Positions 35,002 to 43,477 of a stretch of DNA of 64,000 bases are shown in pieces. The stretch is from CAVRZJ01 sp964594125 (lineage in GTDB: Bacteria > Acidobacteriota > Thermoanaerobaculia > Thermoanaerobaculales > Thermoanaerobaculaceae). Position 1 is the stretch's first letter, and each line of letters begins with the position of its first letter. The stretch covers positions 36,156 to 100,155 of the forward strand of contig CAZQLL010000014.1 of assembly GCA_964594125.1 (NCBI GenBank), in the 5' to 3' direction. The notes under the pieces were generated by a model. The model did no database searches. It was not told where the DNA came from and saw only the letters and a program-made list of their open reading frames with translations. A program made the position numbers and the translations under genes.

Positions 35002-35883
35002 TCACACCCCGCCGCCCGCGGCCTTCTCGGCGGTCGGCCAGGCGATCGCGTTGAGGTCGGGAAGGCGCCGGTAATCGGTCTGGTCGAGCGAGAGCGGCGT
35101 CACGGCGATGAAGCCGTCGGCCAGCGCCTGCACGTCGGTGCCGGGAGCGTCGCGATCGGGGTCGCGGTACACGGAGACGAAGAGGCGCTCGCCGTGCGGC
35201 CCCGGCCGCTCCTCGTAGCGCTCCTCGATCGCAGGCTGCAGTCCGACCCGGGTGACCAGAACGCCGCGCGCGGCGGCGGCGGGGTGAGGCATGTCGACCT
35301 TCACCAGCTCGCCGGCGCGCGGTCGGCCGGCGGCGAGCAGCGCCTCGAGCACGCGCCTCGCCCACCGCCCCGCGGCCGCATAGTCGGGCTCGCCGCCGCG
35401 CGGGCGTACAGCCGAGAACCCCACGCCGGGCAGGCCGAACAGCGCGGCCTCGCGGGCGCCGGAGACGGTGCCCGAGACCCAGGTCGAACGGCCGGCGTTG
35501 TCGCCGTTGTTGATCCCGGACAGGACGAGCGCCGGCGGATCCCCGGCGGCCAGCGCCGAGAGACCGATACGGACGCAGGTGGCCGGCTGGGCGTGGATGG
35601 CGTAGCGGCGCACGCCCTCGCCGCCCGGCCGTTCCTCGACCTGGACCGGCGTGCGGTAGGTGATCCCGTGGGAGACCGCGCTCTGCTCGGTCGCCGGGGC
35701 GCACACGGTGACGCGGAACAGCGGCCGCACCGCCTCCACGAGGGCGGCGATTCCCGGAGCGTCGATGCCGTCGTCGTTGGTGATGAGAACGTGCGGCCGC
35801 GGCGCCTCCTGTGCGCACGCGGCGGCGGCCGCGAACACCGCGACCGCGACCGGCAGCGAAAGGGTGGGGAGTCTTCGTTCCAT
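35002..35883 (-). CDS. surE: SurE-type 5'/3'-nucleotidase with signal peptide
   Basis: 293 residues. Residues 1-28 form a Sec signal peptide ending in ACAQ-EA, so this SurE should act in the periplasm; standard SurE is cytosolic. The mature part starts HVLITNDDGIDAPGIAALVE, with the metal-binding Asp pair, then CAPATEQSAVSHG (Ser ligand) and LVLSGINNGDN (Asn ligand), all conserved. It dephosphorylates nucleoside monophosphates and other phosphate esters with a divalent metal. The ATG at 35883 is clear because it begins the signal peptide. It stands alone, divergent from the HlyD-type gene and downstream of the haem-TauE pair on the same strand, 118 bp from its start. Confidence 0.92.
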   Translation of the reverse strand: MERRLPTLSLPVAVAVFAAAAACAQEAPRPHVLITNDDGIDAPGIAALVEAVRPLFRVTVCAPATEQSAVSHGITYRTPVQVEERPGGEGVRRYAIHAQPATCVRIGLSALAAGDPPALVLSGINNGDNAGRSTWVSGTVSGAREAALFGLPGVGFSAVRPRGGEPDYAAAGRWARRVLEALLAAGRPRAGELVKVDMPHPAAAARGVLVTRVGLQPAIEERYEERPGPHGERLFVSVYRDPDRDAPGTDVQALADGFIAVTPLSLDQTDYRRLPDLNAIAWPTAEKAAGGGV

Positions 35884-35973
35884 GCGCAGAGGATGCCCAA
35901 GACTGCGAGTCGGCGCAACCCCGGAGACGCAGCGTACCGTGCGGCGCGTGGGCCGCCCGCGGCACCCCGCGGG

Positions 35974-35979
35974 TAGAAT
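35974..35979 (+). promoter_or_regulatory. -10 box TAGAAT, seven bases before ATG 35987
   Basis: TAGAAT, seven bases, then ATG 35987. It also overlaps an upstream in-frame ATG at 35978, which makes that ATG an unlikely start. Confidence 0.5.
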
Positions 35980-35986
35980 GGCCGCC

Positions 35987-37141
35987 ATGGTGCGCGTCGC
36001 TCCCCGCTGGCTGATCACGTCGCTCGCGCTGGCCGCCGCCGGCGCCGCGCTGCGGCTCACCGTGCTGCGCCCCGCGCCGCTGGAGGTCGAGGTCGCCGCG
36101 GTGACCACCGGCACCGTCGAGGAAACGGTCACCAACACCCGCGCCGGCACCGTGAAGGTGCGGCAGCGCGCCAGGCTGTCGCCGCAGATGGGCGGCCGCG
36201 TCGTCGCCCTGCCGTTCCGCAAGGGGGCGCGCGTGGCGGCCGGCGCTCTCCTCCTGCGCCTCGACGACACGTTGCAGCAGGCACGGCTCCAGCTCGCCCG
36301 CGCCGACCTCGCGACGGCCTCGGCGCGCGGCGAGGAGGCTTGTCTGGCCGCGACGCTCGCCGAGCGCGAGTGGCGGCGCACCGCGGCGCTCGCCGCCGAG
36401 GGCATCGCGAGCGCGGCGTCGCTCGACTCACTGGAGAGCGCGCGCGATCGCGCGCTGGCCGCGTGCCGCGCCGCGCGGGCGGCACGCCAGCAGGCGGAGG
36501 CGGGGGTGCGCCTGGTCGAGGCGGAGTTGGCGTTCACCGAGCTGCGCGCGCCGTTCGCCGGCGTTCTCGCCGACTGCTCCACGGAGGTGGGGGAATGGAT
36601 CACGCCAGCGCCGCCTGGGGTTCCGATTCCGGCGGTGCTCGACCTCCTCGACACCACCTCCCTCTACGTCGCCGCGCCGATCGACGAGGTGGACGCCGAG
36701 CGCGTCACCGTCGGCCAGGAGGCGCGCATCCAGTTCGATTCGCGCCCCGGTGAGCGTTTCGCCGGGCGCGTGGTGCGCGTCGCCCCCTACGTCCTCGACG
36801 TGCTCGAGCAGAACCGTACGGTCGAGGTCGAGGCCGAGCTGGTAGACGCGGCGGAAGCCGCCGCCGTGCTGCCGGGCACCTCGGCCGACCTCGAGGTGGT
36901 GATCACGAGGCGCGACGGCGCGCTGCGGGTCCCCACCGCGGCGGTCGCGGAGGGCAGCTCGGTGCTGGTGCTGGCGGATGGCCGCCTCGAGGCGCGCGCG
37001 ATCGACTCCGGCCTGCGCAACTGGCAGTACACCGAGGCGCGCCGCGGCGTGCGCCCCGGCGAGCTCGTCGTCACGGCGCGCAACAGCACGGAGATCAAGC
37101 CGGGAGCGCGTGCCGTGGCCCGTTCCGGAGCAGGCGGCTAG
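35987..37141 (+). CDS. HlyD/MacA-type membrane-fusion (periplasmic adaptor) protein
   Basis: 384 residues. One N-terminal membrane anchor (about 8-27) is followed by a lipoyl/barrel-sandwich half (VEETVTNTRAGTVKVRQRA; SPQMGGRVVALPFRKGARV), a helical hairpin of about 100 residues, the second lipoyl half (ELAFTELRAPFAGVLADCS) and beta-barrel parts (LYVAAPIDEVDAERVTVGQEA; FAGRVVRVAPYV), ending with a MacA-like domain. It should link an inner-membrane ABC exporter to the outer membrane. The matching MacB-like genes begin 2.5 kb downstream on the same strand (39640), separated by an oppositely oriented glycosyltransferase gene. Its 3' end overlaps the 3' end of that gene by 47 bp. Confidence 0.88.
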   Translation: MVRVAPRWLITSLALAAAGAALRLTVLRPAPLEVEVAAVTTGTVEETVTNTRAGTVKVRQRARLSPQMGGRVVALPFRKGARVAAGALLLRLDDTLQQARLQLARADLATASARGEEACLAATLAEREWRRTAALAAEGIASAASLDSLESARDRALAACRAARAARQQAEAGVRLVEAELAFTELRAPFAGVLADCSTEVGEWITPAPPGVPIPAVLDLLDTTSLYVAAPIDEVDAERVTVGQEARIQFDSRPGERFAGRVVRVAPYVLDVLEQNRTVEVEAELVDAAEAAAVLPGTSADLEVVITRRDGALRVPTAAVAEGSSVLVLADGRLEARAIDSGLRNWQYTEARRGVRPGELVVTARNSTEIKPGARAVARSGAGG

Positions 37142-39410
37142 TGTCGCGTCCAGGACACTCTGCGTACACCGCAGCGGACGCGACACGCGGGAAGGGGCAC
37201 GGGGAGGCGGCGCGCCGCCTCCCCCGGCTGGGCGCTCGCGGAGGGCACGCGGCGTGCGCGGCCGCACTCCGCATCTGCACGCGGCGCGGCCTTTCCCGCG
37301 ACCTGTCCCGGCCCGCTCCTTGGGGGCAGCGCGTCTGCGTGACGGGACACCAGCCCTCCGGCGCCGCATCCGCAGGGGCGGGCTCGAGGGCGGCCCAGTC
37401 CAGCGCCACGCCGAGCGTGCGGTCGTCGCGGCTGGCGGCGTCGTTGCGGGAGGGCACGGCGAGACGGTCCACCGCGAGGACGAGGTCGGCAGCGCCGCCG
37501 CCGAGCGCGCCGGCAGGGACGTCGAAGGTGAGGACCGCGGGCTGGGCGCCGAGCCTCTCCTCGCCGAGCGCGGCGCCGCCCATGGAGATGCGAAGGCGCT
37601 GCGGCGGGCCACCGGCGCCGATGCCCCAGCAGCGCAGCCGCAGCCTGGCCACCCCGCCGGGACTCGCCGCGACCGGCAGGCGGGCGGCGGACGAGGTGGT
37701 CCACCGGAACGACTGCGTCCACGGGTTCGACTCGACGCCGGAGAAGCCCGCCTCGCCGTCGAGGACGGCGTCGGCGTCGTAGAACCAGCGCGTCCCGGAG
37801 CGCTTCGGGAGGGCGTCGAGGACGAGACCCTCGATCACCTCGCCGTCGATCTCGCCCGGTCCCGAGCGCCGGTCCAGCAGCGCCGCCTCGCCGCCGCCCC
37901 GCCACGCCGCCGCCCGCGCCTCCCCCTCGCTGTCGCCGCGAACGACGACGATCACCTGGCGCCCCGCGGCCCACGTCTCGGCGAGCGCCGACTCCAGCTC
38001 GTCGCGGCTCTCGGTCCGCCGCCAGCCGCGCACGCCGTAGGCCACGAAGCCGGTCCGCCACCAGCGGTGCGCGAGCGGCTGCCCGCCCGGCGCCAGGTGC
38101 GCGCGGACGCTCTCGGCGAGCGGCCGCTCGGGCGCCAGGCGGTCGAGCCGCGGCACCACGGCGGCGTCGAGACCGAGGCGCAGGAGGAGCGCCAGCGCCG
38201 CCATCCCGCCCCACGCGGCGCGCCGACGGCCGCTGCCCTCGAGTGCGGCGAGGCCGGCGAGGACGGCCGCGGCGGCGGCAAGCGCCGCCGCCGTCGCCGG
38301 CGGCAGGAACGGCGCCAGCCGCGAGCGGCCGGCGAGCCATGCGAGGACGGCGAGCGCGCCGCCGCCGAGGGCGCCCGCCAGCGGCGCCGCCCAGCGCGGC
38401 GGCGAAACGCGGTCCTGCTCCCACAGGCGGTCGGCGGCGCGCCCGAGCCACGCCGCGACGAACGGCAGCGCCGGCAGCACGTAGTGCGGCAGCTTGTTGG
38501 CGGCGAGCGAAAAGGCGACGAGCGGCACCGCCACCGCGGCCATCTCGGGGAGATGCGGCCGGGTCCGCCACGGCGCCGGCGCGCCGCGCACGCACGCAGC
38601 AGCCGCCACCGCCGCGTGGGTGCCCCAGGGGAACAGCGCCGCCCACAGCACCGGCAGGTAGTACCACCACGGCGCGCTGATGCTCCACGCCTCGGTCGCC
38701 CGCGCCACCGTCTCGTGGCCGACGAACTCCGCGGCCCACGCGGGCCAGACGCCGCGCGCGGCGAGCGCCAGTTGCCACGGGGCGACGACGGTGGCCGCCA
38801 CCGCGGCGAGGACGGCGAGGCGGCGCCAGCCGGCGCGCCCGTCCTGCCAGGCGGCGGCCGCCGCCGCGGGGAGCACCACGAGCGGAGCGACCGGCCCCTT
38901 GGCGAGCACGCCGAGCCCGAGGGCGACGCCCGCAACAGCCGCGCCGCCGCGCCGGCGCGCGACGAGCTGCGCCACCGCGAGCGTCGTGCACAGCACCAGC
39001 GCCGGGTCGGTGAGGGCTGTGCGGGCGGCGAGCAGCGGCAGCGCCATCGTCAGGTACGCGACGGCGGCGAGCACGCCGGCGCGCGGCCGCGCTCGCCCGC
39101 CGGCGTGGCCGAGCAGGACCAGAGCGGTCGCCGCCGTGAGCGCCGTGTTGAGCAGCACGGCGGCCGGGAAGCCCCAGCCGAGCAGCGCGAAGACGGCGGC
39201 GAGCAGCCAGTAGGCGAGCGGCGGCTTGTTGAACCACGGCCGGCCGTCGAGGTGGGGAACGACAAGGTCGCCGGTCTCGAGCATCTCGCGCGCCACCTGC
39301 GCGTAGTTGGTCTCGTCCGGAGAGAAGAACGAGCGCGACATCAGCGCCGGCAGCGCAGGCAGGAAGGCGAGCGCGAGCACGGCGGCGATCGCGAGGCGGT
39401 GTGGCCGCAC
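37095..39410 (-). CDS. Membrane glycosyltransferase, ArnT/PMT family, with soluble C-terminal domain
   Basis: 771 residues from GTG 39410, supported by TATACT six bases upstream. The first helix (about 5-24) is followed by FFSPDETNYAQVAREML, the acidic loop 1 typical of ArnT/PMT enzymes using polyprenyl-phosphate sugars, then WFNKPPLAYWLLAAVF. About eleven further helices run to near residue 440. The remainder is soluble, with a jelly-roll-like stretch (WTQSFRWTTSSAARLPVA; LTFDVPAGALGGGAADLVLAVDRL). The last ~90 residues are low-complexity and derive partly from a dispersed repeat; the frame then runs 47 bp into the opposite end of the HlyD gene. It probably modifies lipid A or another surface glycan. 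Confidence 0.82.
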   Translation of the reverse strand: MRPHRLAIAAVLALAFLPALPALMSRSFFSPDETNYAQVAREMLETGDLVVPHLDGRPWFNKPPLAYWLLAAVFALLGWGFPAAVLLNTALTAATALVLLGHAGGRARPRAGVLAAVAYLTMALPLLAARTALTDPALVLCTTLAVAQLVARRRGGAAVAGVALGLGVLAKGPVAPLVVLPAAAAAAWQDGRAGWRRLAVLAAVAATVVAPWQLALAARGVWPAWAAEFVGHETVARATEAWSISAPWWYYLPVLWAALFPWGTHAAVAAAACVRGAPAPWRTRPHLPEMAAVAVPLVAFSLAANKLPHYVLPALPFVAAWLGRAADRLWEQDRVSPPRWAAPLAGALGGGALAVLAWLAGRSRLAPFLPPATAAALAAAAAVLAGLAALEGSGRRRAAWGGMAALALLLRLGLDAAVVPRLDRLAPERPLAESVRAHLAPGGQPLAHRWWRTGFVAYGVRGWRRTESRDELESALAETWAAGRQVIVVVRGDSEGEARAAAWRGGGEAALLDRRSGPGEIDGEVIEGLVLDALPKRSGTRWFYDADAVLDGEAGFSGVESNPWTQSFRWTTSSAARLPVAASPGGVARLRLRCWGIGAGGPPQRLRISMGGAALGEERLGAQPAVLTFDVPAGALGGGAADLVLAVDRLAVPSRNDAASRDDRTLGVALDWAALEPAPADAAPEGWCPVTQTRCPQGAGRDRSRERPRRVQMRSAAAHAACPPRAPSRGRRRAASPCPFPRVASAAVYAECPGRDTSRLLRNGPRHALPA
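37162..37265. repeat. Dispersed repeat, copy B
   Basis: About 104 bp, matching 6687-6791 in the same orientation, with the same perfect 16-bp palindrome (37205-37220). It overlaps the 3' end of the minus-strand glycosyltransferase gene just after the HlyD stop. Confidence 0.75.
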
Positions 39411-39416
39411 CGGGAG

Positions 39417-39422
39417 AGTATA
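39417..39422 (-). promoter_or_regulatory. -10 box TATACT, six bases before GTG 39410
   Basis: On the minus strand TATACT is followed by six bases and the GTG at 39410, predicting a leaderless transcript for the glycosyltransferase gene. Confidence 0.5.
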
Positions 39423-39639
39423 TGCACGAGCGCCGAGTGCGAGCACGAGTGCGGGCGTGAACAAGAGAGCAGCGGTCTGCTCGGCGCTCGTGCGCGCGCG
39501 CCCGCCACCGCACGACTGCCGGACGGAGGAGGCGCTCGGCGGGCGGGGGCCTGACCTGGGTCGTGCCGCCGACCGAGAGCTGCCGGCTTTCTGCTCGCGG
39601 TCATGCTCGTCCTGGCGCTCCGTGCGAGAATCGGCCTGT

Positions 39640-40311
39640 ATGATCGAGCTCGAGAGCGTGTGGCGCACCTTCCGTGTCGGGGACGCCGAGGTGCACGCGC
39701 TCGCCGACGTGTCGCTGCGGATCGCCGCCGGGGAGCACGCCGCGATCGTCGGCCCCTCGGGCTCGGGGAAGTCGACGCTGCTGCACGTGCTTGGCTGCCT
39801 CGACCGGCCGACGGCGGGCGCCTACCGTTTCGCAGGGCGGGACGTGGGGTCGCTCTCGGAGGAGGAGCGTTCGCTGCTGCGCCGCCACCGCATCGGCTTC
39901 GTCTTCCAGTTCTTCCACCTGCTGGCGCGGCTGCCGGCGATCGCTAACGTGGAGCTGCCGATGCTGCTCGCCGGCGTCGGCCGCGACGAGCGGCGCGCGC
40001 GGGCGGAGGCGGCGCTGGCCGCCGTCGGGTTGTCGCCGCGCGCCCACCATCGGCCCGACCAGCTCTCGGGGGGCGAGCGGCAGCGGGTGGCGATCGCGCG
40101 CGCCGTGGTCATGGGGCCCTCCCTGCTGCTCGCCGACGAGCCCACCGGCAACCTCGACCGCGCCTCGGCGCACGATGTCATGGACCTGCTCGAGAGCATG
40201 CAGCGCGGCGGCCTGACGCTGGTGGTGGTGACGCACGATGCGGCGATCGCCGCGCGCGCCCGCCGGGTGGTCCGCATGGACGACGGCCGCGTGGTGCAGG
40301 ACGGCGCGTGA
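39640..40311 (+). CDS. ABC transporter ATPase, MacB/LolD type
   Basis: 223 residues, a full ABC ATPase: Walker A GPSGSGKST (near residue 38), Q-loop FQFFHLLARLPAIANVELPM, signature LSGGERQRVAIARA, Walker B LLLADEPTGNLD and the H-loop VVVTHD. The spacing and the PTGNLD motif place it in the LolD/MacB/FtsE group that works with FtsX-like permeases. The ATG at 39640 starts the typical IELESVWRTF. Its stop overlaps the GTG of the first permease. With the two permeases and the HlyD adaptor at 35987 it forms a likely tripartite exporter; an outer-membrane channel is not present here. The substrate is unknown. Confidence 0.94.
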   Translation: MIELESVWRTFRVGDAEVHALADVSLRIAAGEHAAIVGPSGSGKSTLLHVLGCLDRPTAGAYRFAGRDVGSLSEEERSLLRRHRIGFVFQFFHLLARLPAIANVELPMLLAGVGRDERRARAEAALAAVGLSPRAHHRPDQLSGGERQRVAIARAVVMGPSLLLADEPTGNLDRASAHDVMDLLESMQRGGLTLVVVTHDAAIAARARRVVRMDDGRVVQDGA

Positions 40312-41504
40312 CGCTCCCCGATGTGCTGCGCTTCGCCGCCGGGGCGCTGCTCGGCCACCGCCTGCGGACCGTGCTGTCGGTGACCGGTGTGGCGGTCGGG
40401 ATCAGCGCGGTGGTGGCGCTCACGGCGCTGGGCGAGGGGGCGCGGCGCTACGTCCTGCGGGAGTTCGCGGCGCTCGGCTCGAACCTGCTGATCGTGCTGC
40501 CGGGCAGGGTCGAGACGACGGGTGCGGCGCCGTTCGGCGGCGTCACCCGCGACCTCACGATCGACGACTGTCGCGCCGTCGGACGGCTGCCACGGGTTCG
40601 CCTGGCGGCGCCGCTGGCTGCGGCGACCGAGACCGTGCGCAGCGGCGAGCGCGGCCGCGCCGTGCCCGTGCTCGGCACCACCGCCGAGTTCGCCGACGTG
40701 CGGCGGATAGCCGTCGCCGCCGGACGCTTCCTGCCGGCCGGCGATCCCCGCCAGGGCGGCCAGGAGATCGTGCTCGGCACGAAGGTGGCGGCCGAGCTGT
40801 TCGGCGCCGAGAGCCCCCTCGGCAGGGTGGTCAGGGTCGGCCCTTACCGCTTTCGCGTGGTCGGCGTGCTGGCGCCGCGCGGGCGCGGCCTCGGCTTCGA
40901 TTTCGACGATCTGGTGTTCATCCCGGTCGGCACGGCGATGCGGCTGTTCAACCGCACCTCGCTGTTCCGCATCCTCGTCGAGGTGCGGGTGCACGAGGAG
41001 ATGGAGGCCGCGAAGGCGGACGTCCTCGCGCTGCTGTCCGGCCGCCACCGCACCGAGGACGTGACGGTGATCAGCCAGGACGCGATGCTGGCGGCGTTCT
41101 CCGCGATCATGCGGGCGCTGACGCTGGCTCTCGCGGGGATCGCCTGCGTCTCGCTGGCCGTCGCCGGCGTCGGCATCATGAACGTGATGCTGGTGTCGGT
41201 GGCCGAGCGGCGCGCCGAGATCGGCCTGCTCAAGGCGATCGGCGGCAGCGATGCGCAGGTGCTCGCCGCCTTCCTGTGCGAGGCGGTGATGCTCGCGGTC
41301 GCCGGCGGCCTCGCCGGCATCGCCGCCGGTGCCGCCGCGGTCGCGGCGTTCGTGCGGGTCTACCCCAGCTTCCCGGCGACGCCGCCGGGCTGGGCCATCG
41401 CCGCGGCGCTGGCCGTGTCGCTGCTCGTCGGCGTCGGCTTCGGCGTGTGGCCGGCGCGGCGGGCGACCCGCCTCGATCCGGTGCTGGCGCTGGCGAGGCG
41501 CTAG
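40308..41504 (+). CDS. MacB/FtsX-type ABC permease, first copy
   Basis: 398 residues: an N-terminal membrane helix (about 12-35, LRTVLSVTGVAVGISAVVAL), a ~200-residue periplasmic MacB_PCD domain (LGSNLLIVLPGRVETTGAAP and LGTKVAAELFGAESPLGR are typical), then three C-terminal helices (about 265-385) forming the FtsX domain. The closing LLVGVGFGVWPARRATRLDPV is the MacB end signature. The GTG start overlaps the ATPase stop by GTGA, so translation is coupled. It is paralogous to the next gene; the pair probably forms a heterodimeric permease. Mechanotransmission-type export of a lipid, peptide or small molecule from the periplasm is likely. Confidence 0.92.
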   Translation: MTLPDVLRFAAGALLGHRLRTVLSVTGVAVGISAVVALTALGEGARRYVLREFAALGSNLLIVLPGRVETTGAAPFGGVTRDLTIDDCRAVGRLPRVRLAAPLAAATETVRSGERGRAVPVLGTTAEFADVRRIAVAAGRFLPAGDPRQGGQEIVLGTKVAAELFGAESPLGRVVRVGPYRFRVVGVLAPRGRGLGFDFDDLVFIPVGTAMRLFNRTSLFRILVEVRVHEEMEAAKADVLALLSGRHRTEDVTVISQDAMLAAFSAIMRALTLALAGIACVSLAVAGVGIMNVMLVSVAERRAEIGLLKAIGGSDAQVLAAFLCEAVMLAVAGGLAGIAAGAAAVAAFVRVYPSFPATPPGWAIAAALAVSLLVGVGFGVWPARRATRLDPVLALARR

Positions 41505-41507
41505 GGC

Positions 41508-42710
41508 GTGGGCGTCCTCGACCTCGTGCGCTTCGCCCTCGGGGCGGTCCGCGGCCAGCGCTTGCGCTCGGCGCTGTCGGCGCTCGGCGTCGCCATCGGC
41601 GTCGCCGCGGTCGTGCTGCTCACCTCGCTGGGCGAGGGGACGCGGCAGTACATCGTCGGCCAGTTCACCCAGTTCGGCACGACGCTCGTCGAGGTCACGC
41701 CGGGGAAGGTCAAGACGTTCGGCATGCCCGGCGTGTTCGGCGGGACGACCCACAAGCTGACCATCGACGACGCGGACGCGGTGCGGCGGGTGCCGGGGGT
41801 CGCCGCAGTGGTGCCCGTGGTGATGGGGCAGGCGCGCGTCGAGGCCGGAGGGCGCGGGCGCAGCGTCTACGTCTACGGCGTCGGCCACGAGCTGCAGGAG
41901 GTGTGGTTGATCCGGGTGGCGCAGGGCGCGTTCCTCCCGGTGATGGATGCGCGCCGCCGCGCCGCGGTGGCCGTGCTCGGACCGAAGCTGGCGCGCGAGC
42001 TGTTCGGCGGCGAGCCGCCGCTGGGACGGCGGGTGAGGGCCGGCGGTCTCTCGCTGCTGGTGATCGGCGTCATGGAGCCGAAGGGCCAGCTCCTCGGCAT
42101 CGACCTCGACGACTCGATCTACCTGCCGGTGGCCACCGCGATGGACCTGTTCAACCAGAGCGAGCTGATGGCCATCGACCTCACCGCGCGCGATGCCGGC
42201 CGCATCGGTTCGGTGGTGGCGTCCGTGAAGGCGGTGCTCGCGGCGCGCCACCGCGGCGAGGAGGACTTCACGGTCACGACGCAGGGGGAGGCGCTGGCGA
42301 CGTTCGGCCGCGTGATCGGGATCATCACCATCGCAGTGTCGGCGATCGCCTCGGTGTCGCTGCTGGTCGGGGCGATCGGCATCCTCACCGTGATGTGGAT
42401 CGCCGTGCACGAGCGCACCGCCGAGGTCGGGCTGCTGCGCGCCCTCGGCCTCTCGCGGCGCGGCGTCGGCGCGCTGTTCCTCGTCGAGGCGACGCTCATC
42501 GCGATCGCCGGCGGCGCCGCCGGGCTGCTGCTCGCGGCCGCCGTGAGCGCCGCGATCCGGTCGGCGGCGCCGGCGCTGCCGCTGGCGGCGCCGCCGCTCG
42601 CGGCGCCGGCGGCGCTCGCCGTCAGCGTCGCGGTCGGGACGCTGAGCGGCTGGCTGCCGGCCCGGCGCGCCGCGGCCCTCGACCCCATCGACGCCCTGCG
42701 CGCCGAGTGA
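41508..42710 (+). CDS. MacB/FtsX-type ABC permease, second copy
   Basis: 400 residues, same layout as the preceding gene: helix near 20-40 (LRSALSALGVAIGVAAVVLL), periplasmic domain (LVEVTPGKVKTFGMPG; LGPKLARELFGGEPPLGRRV), three C-terminal helices and LSGWLPARRAAALDPIDAL at the end. It follows the first permease by three bases and uses GTG 41508. Sequence similarity to the first copy is clear but moderate, so the duplication is old. It is the last gene of the exporter run; a TATAAT box before the ompH-like gene then starts a new unit. Confidence 0.92.
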   Translation: MGVLDLVRFALGAVRGQRLRSALSALGVAIGVAAVVLLTSLGEGTRQYIVGQFTQFGTTLVEVTPGKVKTFGMPGVFGGTTHKLTIDDADAVRRVPGVAAVVPVVMGQARVEAGGRGRSVYVYGVGHELQEVWLIRVAQGAFLPVMDARRRAAVAVLGPKLARELFGGEPPLGRRVRAGGLSLLVIGVMEPKGQLLGIDLDDSIYLPVATAMDLFNQSELMAIDLTARDAGRIGSVVASVKAVLAARHRGEEDFTVTTQGEALATFGRVIGIITIAVSAIASVSLLVGAIGILTVMWIAVHERTAEVGLLRALGLSRRGVGALFLVEATLIAIAGGAAGLLLAAAVSAAIRSAAPALPLAAPPLAAPAALAVSVAVGTLSGWLPARRAAALDPIDALRAE

Positions 42711-42830
42711 CTCCGGGACTCGTGGTCCGCGGCTCGAGGCGGACGCGCGCGCTGCGTCCTGCCGACCGCTGCGAGGTCGGCGCCGGCTCGCAGTGCGTCG
42801 AGACCAGGCCACGACCCACGACCCACGCGG

Positions 42831-42836
42831 TATAAT
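42831..42836 (+). promoter_or_regulatory. Consensus -10 box TATAAT for the lipid A gene run
   Basis: A perfect TATAAT 44 bases before the ATG at 42880. The -35 position is not recognisable and is covered by short CCACGAC direct repeats (42809-42828). Confidence 0.6.
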
Positions 42837-42879
42837 CCCCACTCGCGCGAGCCGCACCGCCGCGCGCAGGGAGTATCGC

Positions 42880-43422
42880 ATGAAGAACATCGTGATGCCG
42901 GGCCTGGGGGCGCTGCTCCTGGCTTCCACCGTCGCCGTCGCGCAGGAGGCCCCGAAGCTGACGGTCGCCGTGATCGACGTGCAGCAGGTGGTCAACGAGT
43001 CGGCCGCCGGCAAGGAGACCATGGCGCGGCTGCGGAAGCTGCAGGACGACAAGATGGCCGAGGGCCGCAAGAAGGCCGACGAGCTCGATTCGCTGCGCAA
43101 GCAGCTCGCGACGCAGCGCGCGACGCTGACCGAGGCGAAGGTCGCCGAGCTCGAGAAGCAGCTCGAGGACAAGCAGGTGGAGCTGCAGCGCTTCTCCGAC
43201 GACACCAAGCAGTTCCTGGCCGATGCGCAGCGGCGCGAGCTCGACGCTCTCGAGAAGCAGATCATGCCGATCATCAACGAGCTCGGGCGCGAGCTGAAGG
43301 TCCAGCTCATCTTCAACAAGTTCCAGTCGGGGCTGGTCTACGCCGACGACGCCGTGGACATCACCGAGCAGGTGGTGCGCCGCTTCAACACACGCGTCAC
43401 GGCGGCGCCAGCGGGCAAGTAA
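42880..43422 (+). CDS. OmpH/Skp-like periplasmic chaperone
   Basis: 180 residues. Residues 1-22 are a signal peptide ending in VAVAQEA. The mature start LTVAVIDVQQVVNESAAG is the Skp/OmpH beta-strand. A long coiled-coil arm follows (about 50-130, KADELDSLRKQLATQR and AELEKQLEDKQVELQRF), and FNKFQSGLVYADDAVDITEQVV closes the body domain. It guards unfolded outer-membrane proteins in the periplasm. It lies directly upstream of lpxD, fabZ and lpxA, the classical order, though bamA is absent at the expected place. ATG 42880 follows GCAGGGAG. Confidence 0.9.
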   Translation: MKNIVMPGLGALLLASTVAVAQEAPKLTVAVIDVQQVVNESAAGKETMARLRKLQDDKMAEGRKKADELDSLRKQLATQRATLTEAKVAELEKQLEDKQVELQRFSDDTKQFLADAQRRELDALEKQIMPIINELGRELKVQLIFNKFQSGLVYADDAVDITEQVVRRFNTRVTAAPAGK

Positions 43423-43477
43423 TGATGCCGCGGCCCCCCGCCGGGGGGCGCGCGCTCCGGTCCGCAGGGCGGGCGGC

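Noticed and set aside
39822..43319. Minus-strand open frame of about 1165 codons across the ABC exporter genes
   Set aside because: Composition is His/Arg/Asp/Gln-rich and motif-free; the plus strand has complete ABC and FtsX domains.
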